Assembly (NCBI RefSeq): GCF_047663525.1
Contig: NC_092589.1
Coordinates: 57,655,501-57,719,500, forward strand
Reading direction: 5' to 3'
DNA length: 64,000 bases
Origin: Anas platyrhynchos
Lineage: Eukaryota; Chordata; Aves; Anseriformes; Anatidae
The notes beneath the pieces are model-generated. The model was not told the origin of the DNA and did not search any database. It worked only from the letters and a program-made list of their open reading frames with translations. Both the position numbers and the translations under genes were made by a program. The first letter of the stretch is position 1, and the number at the start of each line of letters is the position of its first letter. Shown piece after piece: positions 45,823-57,800 of this stretch.

Positions 45823-48800
45823 GTAAGAAAAGAAAAAAAAAGTCATGGATTTCAGTTATTCGTAGTGCCGGTGTGCCACCTGGGAGCCATGATAAAAGAA
45901 AACTATTATATGGTCCCCAGAGTATTGAAAAATATGGACTACTGCCATATTGTCTACTACTGTATACTGACCAATATGTAGGTCTACCTCCTCATTTACA
46001 GCTAGTGGAGACACCAGAGAACTCAGTAGGAACACTTCAGACTTATTTGGGGAGATTTTGGACCAGACTCTTGAGGTGTGTCTACTGCCTTCTTGTGTTT
46101 TCAAATGGAAACCTTTTGGAGCCACACTGAATATTGCATCTGTGTCACTACCATCCTTTCTCTAAGCCTGTCTTCAATGTCTCTCCAGATGGTGTCTTCT
46201 GAGTGCTTATGCTTCCCTGGACCTCTTTGGGTACTAGCTCCCACCTGCAGTGAAGCCTCATCTCTCCCAGCCCAGTCTTTGCTACAGCTTCCCATGGCTC
46301 CCTTGAACTCTCTTGGCTGTCTTGGCTTCCCCCTTCCATTGCTTACTGCCACTTACTTGATCAGACTTGCTCAACAGAGTTGTCAGAAGTAGAACAAAGC
46401 AAGGTGGTCATGGATGACCAACATCATCTTTACCTTTTAATCATAAAGTGTTGTTGGTTTGGTTTCTACTGTCTATAAAAAGGCTTTGTGCAATATTTTC
46501 CCCATCAGCCTGTGTAACTCCATTGCCTGGATGACTTCTGCTGAAGAGTATCATTGCTGGGTTGTGTCCCTGCTCAATTCGAGTTTCCCTGGCAACCAGT
46601 CTGAGCTACACTGTGCCAAAAATACTGTACTGTGCTGGGAGAAAGTCAGTGGTTGCAGACATGTATTTCTCATTAGTGACTTCTCTGGATGGTTTGTGTG
46701 TCCTGCAGATGTGATTACTAAGAAAAGGTCACTGGGAAATGTGGTGTGCCCTTGTGTTTTCCATAGGCTGCCCATGCTAAGAAGGCTACCTTGTGTGGCT
46801 GTTGCCTGAGTTGTGGCTGTAAACACCTATCATATTCATTTCTGTGTTACACCAAAGGTCTCATCTCCAACTAAAAAGGGTATGTGTAAGCTCACAAAGT
46901 CACAGTGATCTTTCTTGGGCTGCTTGGATCTCTGCAAGTTTCTTTGGTTATTACTAGTAACATTGCCTTTCTCATATACACCTTGATTTAAAGGTGTGCA
47001 TACTGTGAGCTCCAGTTTTCCTGTCATCCTGGTCTCCAAAGGGACTGTTTGCAACACCTCAGAGTGAGCTTTGTATAAGTTTTGGAGTCAGGACTTACCA
47101 ATGCGCACAGGAGGGAATGCACAAACTGGAGGTCTTATTTCAAACCTTCCTATTTCACTTTTGGTTTGCAGATAATCTTTTCGCTACTTAATGTAGAATA
47201 GTGGTATAAAGAGAAAAAAAAAAAAGAAAAAAAAAAGAAAATTTAAGCTGTGTTTTCAGGTGAGAAAATTAGAAGAGACAAAATTGGAGAGTAGCACAGC
47301 ATTTTAAATAATGTGTTCTCTTTTCTGGATTTTTAGGGTGTGAGGATTGCGGTAAGAGCCTTATAGGAGAATGCAAACTCCATGGACCACTCATCAAGGC
47401 TAAAGACAGGGTTATTCCTAGCCGAGCCCGTCTTACCCTACCTCATTACCTTACTTTGCGAGTGTTGGAGCTGCGAGCTGGAAACCAGCAGAGTAAGTAT
47501 TGTTGCTCTTTTCCCCACATTTGGGAAAGAGGAGGCCACTGGCTGTACTAACACTTGCTTGTTTTCATGAGTAACTTAATTGGGTACTGTGTGAAGCTGA
47601 GTGTTACCAAAGCTCAGACTCAGCTACTGTTTTTTATGACTGATTGCTAGTAACCTCAATGCATAGACTGATGTCAGGACATTAGCCAGAGCTGGTGTGA
47701 CATTGAACTGTGAGCAATCAGTTGGTTCTCATGAGGTGATATGTGTCTAATGAATGTTGAATTTGTATCTAATGGTAACAGCCATGTACTATGTTACCTA
47801 TCTCTTCTTTTCCCCAAGCATGCAAAACAGGAAAGAGTATTCAATAAAAGGCCAGAAACAAAATGGTAAATAGCATCCCTCATTCACCACCCACCCCCTG
47901 CGGACTCAAAAGAACACAAGGTGCTAATGTACCTTTTACAGCATCTTCTGTTCACATTGTTGAAGGACAGTTGTTTGTTTCCTTTAGATGGCAGGACAGC
48001 TCAAATGCCCACATTTGAGCAAGGGAACTACATGCTCAGTGTGCAAATCTTGCACAGATACCTGTGTAACGTAGTTTTGTGTAGATAACATTTCATAAAG
48101 AGAATGGCAAGGTGCCTGTTGTGTTGCTTCATTGGTATTAAATTAGAATGGGCAAGATGGATAATTTTGAGTTTTCATAGATCCTCTCCTCTCATATTGG
48201 GAGATGACAGCCTGGTCAATTATACCAAGAAGTACAGCACTATGATAACATCAGCTTGTACATTGAAGAGTATCAGCACATTTGAGCATTGCATGTTAAT
48301 GTCTTGTCATGGGTTTTATGCACTTTTGCAAATTGTATTCAGTGTAAGTCCCATTTTTAAAAAGCCTCTTTAAAGACTGGGATCCTTTTCAGACTCTTAG
48401 CCTTTGAATGATTTACCTGGTTTATTAGTTTAGAAGAAAAATTAGTATGTTCAGCACTATTGTGTGTCTCCATTTTCATAGCTGTAATTACACAAGAAAT
48501 AGCTAATTACACTTGTATTAATATTAGACTGGTCTTGTTTGTTTGTTTATTTATTTATTTGTTTGTTTTTCATTCACAGTCCTCGGAGTATTTGCGAAGA
48601 AAGTAATACAGAAGAGAACACAGTTTGGTCCTTATGTTGGTCAACTGTCTACAAAACTGACCCGCTATGATGAGAGTAGGCTAGTCCTGCAGGTAAAAGC
48701 CCTATGACTTAAAGACACATATGTACTTCATGTTAACATTTTGTATTCATTTTAACCGGGCAACTTGCCTTCTAATCTATTTAATTAATCGTACTTCTGA

Positions 48801-51800
48801 TCTCCATCTATGAAGTTAAATCATATTACTAGATTGCACAGCATAGCCTTTCACCCTCCAAGAGAGGCTGGCAGCAGCTGTCCCACGACATGCTGTATGT
48901 CTTCCTTTGAACTTCCTCAGAAGCTTGGGACTGGAAAACAGTCTGCTGTGGAGGAAGGCATAGATGCAGATACTCCTGTAATTTCATTTGAGAATGAAAG
49001 CAATAGTTTCAGTAATTGGTGTAGATTTCATTTGCACATGAAATTCATGTGAGTGGTCTGCCAGGAAAGGAATACTATTTTGCTGTAGGATTTTCCTTGC
49101 ACGTTGATACCAGTTCTTCTCCATAACTAAATTTCTTCCATCCTTACATGACGCTGTAATTCTTACAAATGCAGAAAAGGTACATCTCTAGTGAGTTCGT
49201 GAGCATGGATGAGCTAATCACCCAGTTCCTTCCTCTCCACCAAGCCATTGTAAACCACACCCTATGCTCTATCAGTCGGCCCAGTTTGCTTTAAAGTGCA
49301 CTCTGATAAGCACAGCTCTGACTGATGAAAGGGCTGTTTCTTCACAAAAAGAGACTGCAGTCCCAGATTTTCTACATGACAGCAGTAGCTGCCTTGGCAT
49401 TTCTCTAGCAGCATTCTGAATGCAATCAAACCAGGACCTGACCATCAGGAAGGTATTTTCTTTGGAAACATGACAAAGTTAGGTAAAGTAGTTCCCAGAA
49501 TCAATGGAAATGAAACTTGTTTTGCAATTAATTATTAGCATAGATACAGATTAGAACAGATACACGCAGTGCTGACATCTGTGTTGCAGCTTCAACTGTC
49601 CATGTTCCAGAGAGTGTGAAAAAGCAACTGTCTTGTATGAAAAGGTCGGAAGCATTTGCCTTGTAGAGGCATTCTCTTGCAAAGGAAAGGAGGAATGAAG
49701 TAAAGCAAAAAGAAGGATCTTTCTAGCACAACTGTTCATTTGTATTTATTTTTACATTGTTAAGGAGAAAATGAGATGACTGTTAAAAAGTCATTATATT
49801 GTATGTTGCCTCTTTGGACTTATTACACAAGCTGCATGATTGTTCAATGCAAAACACAGCATTAATGCATCACTAAAGTTTGAGATTATCAAGTACTCAG
49901 GAAGTACATTAAGGCACAAAGCTTATCTTCCTACCTGCTTGCACTTAGTTCTTATAATACTATCTTTATGTAACATAGAAAAATGAGAAATATAAATTGG
50001 AAATACATACAAAGGCCTACAGCTATTTTAGTGGTTGGGCGCCTCGGAAGGTACTCATTCTTCACTTTCTTTTGCACATGGTGTTCTCTGAAAGTGATCT
50101 ATTTCAAAACAACCATGATTTCAGCAAATGTATCTCTGAGAGAAGGTAAATAACTAGTAGCTCTGACTCCAAGCTAAAGAAAATTAATGTTTCTCTGTAC
50201 AGGACTGGGTTTTATCCTGTTCTTTCTCCCATCCTCCACCTTAATTTCAGGTGTTGAAAGATGGAGGGAAGTACTTTCTGGACACTCCCAATGAAGACTG
50301 TGGAAACTGGATGATGTTTGTCCGGCTAGCCCGGAACCAAGAAGAACAGACCCTTGTGGCTTATCAGCACTGTGGAGAAGTCTACTTCACGACTGTTAAG
50401 GTACTTAAACCCACATTGCTTCACCTGTCACTCACATGGCAGTTCACCAACAAAGATTCTGAAAGACCAACCCTTTTACAGATGAAAGATTTATTATATT
50501 CAACTGGAGCTTTACGACATACCACCCTTTATGTCACTTAATCCATAGTAAAGCAAGCAATGTATGGGGTTTTCCAGTAAAAGGCAATGTGTACATACTG
50601 TTGTGGGCAGTGAAGAAACTGAGCAGAGAAATAAAGAAATACCATTTGTGGTGGAGGTGTTTAAATATAAATGCTGTAAAGTCTTACTACTCTTCAGTTC
50701 CTAGTAGGCACATGGAGAGATTATCTAGCAGTGTTATATTCGACAGTACTTTTTCTAGGAAAGCACACACACACTTCTGTCCTTTATTACGTTGTCCTGT
50801 ATTACAATGTGTTTTTGGACACATTGTACGTTCTGATCACATTACCAGGTGCTCAGAAACAGGATATTAAATAGCCTCTTTAAGTATGATTTTCCAGACA
50901 TATTTTTATTTTTATTTTTATTTATTTAAATCAGAACTTGAACTTTTAATCAGAACAGAATTTCTAATCAAAGCTTTTTTTTTTTTGCCTTTTTTTTTTT
51001 TTTTAAATCAGAACTCTTTCGTTTAGGAAACTGAAGTCTGTATTTTGAACGTTCCTTAATTTCCTCTTTTATATTCTAAGTAAATACCTGTATAGTATAG
51101 TGAGGAACATAAAAGTAAGTATAGGATACTAGTCAAAAGAGGTTACTGTGGGAATATTTATCACACAGTGATGGTGTGAGAGTAAATAATGGTGATAACA
51201 CTCTATATCTTCAAAGTCTTTTATAACAATGTTAGGTATATTTGCCTTTTGATGAATAATAAAGCAATTAAAAAATCAATGTAAAGCAGTATATACCAAT
51301 CTGTGACAATGTTTAGGCTGTGCTTCAAATTATGATACAGTCAATACCTTTTCAGATTTAGTATGTGATTTTAGATGCACGCTGTACATGTAAAACTGTT
51401 AGGATTAATAATACTGTATTTGGAAAGCATGCACAGCAGCTTTTCTAATAAACTGTAGTTACAAATTGATAACTTAAAGTTTCTGTTACAATTTAAATAC
51501 TGTATTGAAACAGCTCACTGCTGTTTTCTACAGTACTGCTCATTGGCATTAATGGAGAGTTGCATCCTATATATTAAAATGAAAAGTATTTTAGGATGAG
51601 CAATGTGTTTTGGAACCCTTACTATGCATCATGGGGAGTTACTCTCCTTTTCTCACTCCTAAATCCCAGTACCATTCATGGTGCCATCACATCCTGCAGA
51701 CAGTGTCCAGGTCAGTAAGGTGATGGCCTTTTGCTACACTTAGGCACACCCTGCTGGTCACATTGTGAGGCTGCCTTACGGCTGGTTATGAAGATATTTT

Positions 51801-54800
51801 CTCAAGATATTTTGAATATATTCTGTTAAGTTGGGAGTAGAAATATCGGCTCCTCTCTCCACTTTTTTACAGAGATATCAGTTTAGAATAAAGGTAGAAA
51901 AATTTCAGTAACATGAAACTACAGCACAAAAGCATACAGGTATGTAGATGTCTAAGTGGCCTACTGACAGCACTGTTGGTGTACTTGCTGATCTACTGAC
52001 TGCAGTCCCTAGAAATGAGTGGTTTTTAAAAGCAATGAATTAATTATGAGGAAGTAAAAATAATCCAGGCTTGCTGTCTGTTTGATCACAGGAGAATCTC
52101 CTGTGGGTGCTGTCATAGGTTTCTGTTATTACCACAGGTGAAACAGTGTAAATGATATCCTGTAGAAGATTAGGACACTAGAGGTTCAAAACTGAGATGA
52201 GGGCTTTCACCTTACTTGATTATTTCTCACACTCATTCCCTTGCTTCCCCTACAAAGTCACATTTGCTAGGTCTCAACTTCCCATGGGGGAGATTGCTGC
52301 TGGTCCAGGAGGGTCAGGCAGGAAGTCCTGGCGGTACCGTGCTGTGCAGCCATTTTGTGGTGTCACTGGCCAAGGGCCCAGGGCAGCCCCAGACACGTGT
52401 CTCTGTGGCTCTCCCCCATTTCCAAGTTTCTCTTCCTGATGGCTTAGTTGTCTCCATCTAAAAAGACTATGCAGGAGCTCAGTGCGTGATTGGCCTCCTA
52501 ATTGGTGGTTCTGCTTCACGTCCCTTATTAATTGGAAGATTCACCACAGACCACTTCAGTTTAGACTAGGTGTTATTAGAAGTCACAGCCAACCCATAAT
52601 GGCTGTAGTTAATAAGTAGGTTTGTGCCTGGGAGTTCAAAAGTTCAGTTTTGGACATTATGCGCACAATTATCTGTCACCATTTAGTGTTCACAGCCTGT
52701 TATCTTTTACCTGCCATGCTTATGCCATACTGATGTTATATAATAAGTGCACTTCAAGACGTCACATTATGTGAAGTAAGACTTGGCTGCTGTCCTTCCA
52801 GGCTAGTTTGTTCTTTTCAGTGGCACAAGTTTAGTTTAGCTCAAAATAAAACTACAAGTACAATGCAGATTGGCTGTACACCTATTACAATGTTGTGCGA
52901 TTGCTTTTTTGTTTGTTTGATTGGTTGGTTTAGTTTTGATGATAGATGAATAAAACAGTGTACAGGGCCAGGAAGTCATAAAACCTTTCTCCTTTGCATC
53001 TATGTACATAATGGATTTTTAGCCAGTGAGTATAACCATTCACCTTTCTTTTTTCTGTTTGCTGTATAATTGGCTGAAAGCATTTGTAAGAGGAGGTCAT
53101 AGTCCAGTCCCAAAAAGATCTGTGCAGGCATGACTGGATGGGAGACTGCAGAGTATGGGCTCCCTTAGTCCTGCATAGGAAGGCTTCAGTGAAATAAGAG
53201 CAGAGGTACAATTAGCACGTGCATAGCAAGCCTGGCCTGTTAGAGCCAGCAAGTGTGAAGAACTTCCTTAGCTGTCTTGCCAGAAATGTGCAAGTTTGAC
53301 TTGCAGTTCACATATTAATTCTGCACCCATGCTCAGTAAGTGTGACACATCCAGGAGGCATCCAAGCTCTTGTGCATTCACTCTACATTTTTCTTTTGAC
53401 TGTACCCAACAATTAAGTGTTATGTCCAGGGGGCTTCAAGATACCAAGGAACAGGCATGGCATATTGCTTAGAAAGACTGCTGGATGCCTGGACATCCCA
53501 GACAAATACTTCTCTCAGAGCGAAAGTCATGAGGCTGAGGCACCCTTACTTCTACTTCTCCCCGTAAAATCTCTGTTCATACTCATATCTGCTTTTAGAA
53601 ACTGTGAAAGTGTCAAACCCCAGTGGGCTTGCATAAGAAACAGTATGGCCAGCAGGGCTAGGGAGGTGATCGTCCCCAAGTACTCGGCTCTGGTGAGGCC
53701 GCATCTCAAGTACTGCGTTCAGTTTTGGGCCCCTCACTACAAGAAGGACATCGAGGTGCTTGAGCAGGTCCAGAGAAGGGCGACGAAGCTGGTGAGGGGC
53801 CTGGAGAACAAGTCCTATGAGGAGCGGCTGAGGGAGCTGGGTTTGTTCAGCCTGGAGAAAAGGAGGCTCAGGGGCAACCTTATCGCTCTCTAGAGGTACC
53901 TTAAAGGAGGCTGTAGTGAGGTGGGGGTTGGTCTATTTTCCCACGTGCCTGATGACAGGACGAGGGGGAATGGGCTAAAGTTGTGCCAGGGGAGTTTTAG
54001 GTTGGATCTTAGGAAGAACTTCTTTACTGAGAGGGTTGTTAGACATTGGAACAGGCTGCCCAGGGAAGTGGTGGAGTCACCATCCCTGGAAGTCTTTAAA
54101 AGACGTTTAGATGTAGAGCTTAGGGATATGGTTTAGTGGGGACTGTTAACGTTAGGTCAGAGGTTGGACTCGATGATCTTGAGGTCTCTTCCAACCTAGA
54201 AATTCTGTGATTCTGAATAGTAATGCTCACAAGGCATTTGACTCTTGTAACTAAGTTATCGATAATTTAAACAGATTCAATTGATGCAGCTTGGGTAATG
54301 ATAACAAATTGTACCTTCTCCTCCCCCCAGTCTTCACTACAGTGTTATTTTTTAGTAGAAAAATTCACACAAGTAAATGTGAACTATTTGTTTTCCATTC
54401 ACAGCCAATTGAACCCCACACAGAATTGAAAGTATGGTATGCTGCCGATTATGCCAAATTTATGGAAGCTTCTGCAGTCTTCATTAAAGAAGAAACTGAT
54501 GTCTGTCCTTTGCCTCCAGTAGCAGTAAGTACCCCATATCTGCATTCAAGCCATCAACAGACATAGTAAATTACAGCTTACTTACATGCTCAGTCTGATT
54601 ATGAAACTCTGGTGATGTTAGAGCAAGTCATAGAATAGGTGGCTAACACAAAGCCAAGAGCAATTTTAAGCAAACAGCTATGTGTGAAAAGGCTGCTCAT
54701 CATCTCCTGTGTTTGTTATCCAGTGGAGCCATTAGAAGTATCCAGAATTAGTGATTCCAGTGGGATGTGTTGGAAAGACTTAAGTTTGGCATTGTTTTTT

Positions 54801-57800
54801 AGGTAACCAAACTGTCCAGCCTCAGACTTCTCTCACCAGTTCCCTTTTGTTACACTGTGATTGGTTGGACAGATAATGTATTGGTTATTTCAGTCTTTCC
54901 TGGGTTAAAAAACTCTTTTAATCCCAATACCTTTCCCTTTGTATGATAGTAAGAAATCCTAAACTGACGCAAAAGGTACCTAAGTATTGAAAATGTGACT
55001 GTGAATATTGATACGTAAACTAGAAGGAAATGCTAAACAGGGAGTATGATTGAACCAGGAATTCAGAGGTGCTCCATGGAGCAAAAGCAACCCCATTGAT
55101 TCATAGGAGCATAGAATAGAATCACAGAAACATTAAGGTTGGAAAAGACCTGCTAGACCATCTGGTCCAACCATCACTCTACCACCAATGTCACCCACTA
55201 AACCATGTCCTTAAGCACCACATCCAACTTTTCCTTAAACACCCCCAGGGACCACCTCCCTGGGCAGCCTGTTCCAGTGCCTGACTGCTCTTTCTGAGAA
55301 GAAACCTCTCTTAAATTCCAACCTAAACCTTCCCTGACACAACTTGAGGACGTTCCCTTTAGTCTTATCGCTAATTATTTGCAAGAAGAGGCTGACCCTC
55401 AGCTCCTACACTTTCCTTTCAGGCAGTTGTAGAGAGCAATGAGGTCTCCCCTGAGCCTCCTCTTCTCCAGACTAAACACCCCCAGTTCCCTCAGCCGCTT
55501 CTCAGAGGACTTGTGCTCCAGGATGCACTTGCATTGAATTCACTTGCATTGAAGGTTTTATACGGTCTGCAAAGAAGGATTGGGAGGGCCATAGCATAAG
55601 ACAGAAATGAGAGAGAAAGGCTCTGTCTGTGAACAAAGACAGAGTGGGCATAGCGTTACCATATTCTCTAAAGCAAGCTAACCCAAGAACAAGGGAAAGC
55701 AAAGACGCTTTATAAGAAGCATGAGTGAAATACAGAGACAGCTAAGGAAGTACACAGTTGTGTATTGTTTCAAAGTCTATTTCATCAGTGACTGTTGGTT
55801 TTGTTGCTTTTTACAATTGTTTTTAATTTGAATTTTTAAAATTTCTATATTCAAAGTAAATTCAAGCGAATCCAGTAGAGCTCTTATTTCTACAGAAATA
55901 ATAATTCCAAATAATACATTGCATAAAATAAATTTTTAAAAAGTTGTTTTAATGCCTTTAAGCTAGGATAGGTTTGATATCCCCAATGCTGTAACTTACT
56001 GAGTTTAAGAAAGTCTAATGCCAAATGTCAAGCTGAGTGAAGAAATCTCTCCTGGGGGCATTGACAATTGCTTTCTGGTAAAGGGGCAAGCAGCATGGAG
56101 TCAGCCCAAAACATAGAGAAATTGTGTGTGGCTAAACTACATTTGTGTGCAGAAACCCATCCAATTAGACAGGTCCCAGCTCTGGGATTTTTGTTTGGTT
56201 GCAATAGCAGATAAATTATGTCAGTCCAAGGTTAAAGTACAATTCTCAATTGCTTTTATAAGTAGTTCCATAATAGGAACAAACAGACTTTGAAATTCAG
56301 TACACAGAGATGAACAAATGTTGAAGGACTCAGTACTTCTGCTGTAAATGCTAAACAAAAATGTGAAAATCAGTATTCAGCCAACCATTTTCTTTTTTTT
56401 TTTATAGTTGCTAGACTCCTAGAGAGCATCCTTTTCCAGCTGAACAGCTGTGTGGTAGTAAAATCAAGTAAATATCACTAAGGACAACAGGTCTTAGGAA
56501 AGCCCGGGAGAAGATGTAGTGTCAGTGAGAAGAATATGACCTTTCCTTAGAATGGCTAATAAGAAAGACCTGCTTCTGTTCTCATTGCAGAAAGAGCCTG
56601 TAGACCCTTGGATATGCTCCAGTTGTAGAAGCGCTTTTGCAACTTTTGCTCTGCTGGAATCTCACCAGTGCATCAATAAAGACCGAGTCCTTACCACAAG
56701 GTTCAGACCACCAAATAAATTGGGACCTGTAAAAGCAAAAAGCAAACTTAAAGGGAAACTGAGAGGATCGGCATTAGGCAAAAGCATCACTCAGTGCTAT
56801 GGGACCATTTCTTGTTCCTCTGCTGCAAAGCTTAGCTGTGCCAGCTCAGGAAGCACTTGTGATGCTCTTGTGAGGTTTATACCTAAATGGAGAAATGGCC
56901 GGTCTTCACTGTTGAAGGGAAAAGAAGTGAAGCAGCCAGACAGTTACTCTTGCCGACTTTGTGGGAAGATATTTGATTCCATTGAAAAGCTCACAGTCCA
57001 CACTTACGCGCACAAAGGGGAGCGCCCCTACAAGTGTCCACAGCACGGATGCACAAAAGCCTTCATTTCCAAATATAAACTGCTCAGGTACAGCTCTGAA
57101 GGCAATCCTTTTCTTGTGGGTGTGTGGGGGAAAAACAAGGACATCTTTTGTCTCTTGAGTGTCTTAGTGGCAGTTAATCCCAGAGTTCCAGTTTTCATAT
57201 TCCTGCGTAGGAAGAATTGGTGAAAAGTAGTCTCTATTAATTGCAGTTGCTACTCAGATTATGTTGAGCAATTTGAACTTTCTCTGTGCTTTATGATTAA
57301 CACAACTTTTTTTTATAAAAAAAAAAAAAGCTAGGCTTTTTACTAATAATTCAAGAACTTGTGAAAATGCCTTTCTTCTTTCTGTTTTTGAGTCTTGAGC
57401 TGCACTGTGTACTAGAACAAATGTAAATGCTGATAACACTTTTTTTGTGTGTGTGTCTTAGGCACTCAGCCACTCATTCTCCACAGAAATCTCACCAGTG
57501 TGGCTACTGTGAAAAGACCTTTCATAGAAAAGACCATCTAAAGAATCACCTTCAGACTCATGACCCTAACAAGATGGCCTTCAAGTGTGAAGAGTGTGGC
57601 AAGAAGTACAACACCAAGCTAGGTTATAAGAGACACTTGGCTCTTCATGCAGCCACCAGTGGGGACCTTACCTGCAGGGTGTGTGCCCAGGAGTTTGGCG
57701 GTACTGAAGTTTTGTTGGAACACCTTAAAAGTCATGCAGGGAAACCAACTGGCAATACCAAGGAAAAGAAACATAAGTGTGACCACTGTGAGCGTCACTT

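Noticed and set aside
57088-57223. Read-through of the zinc-finger exon past 57087
   Set aside because: It would truncate finger 2. The donor at 57088 and acceptor at 57461 restore the PLAG sequence exactly.
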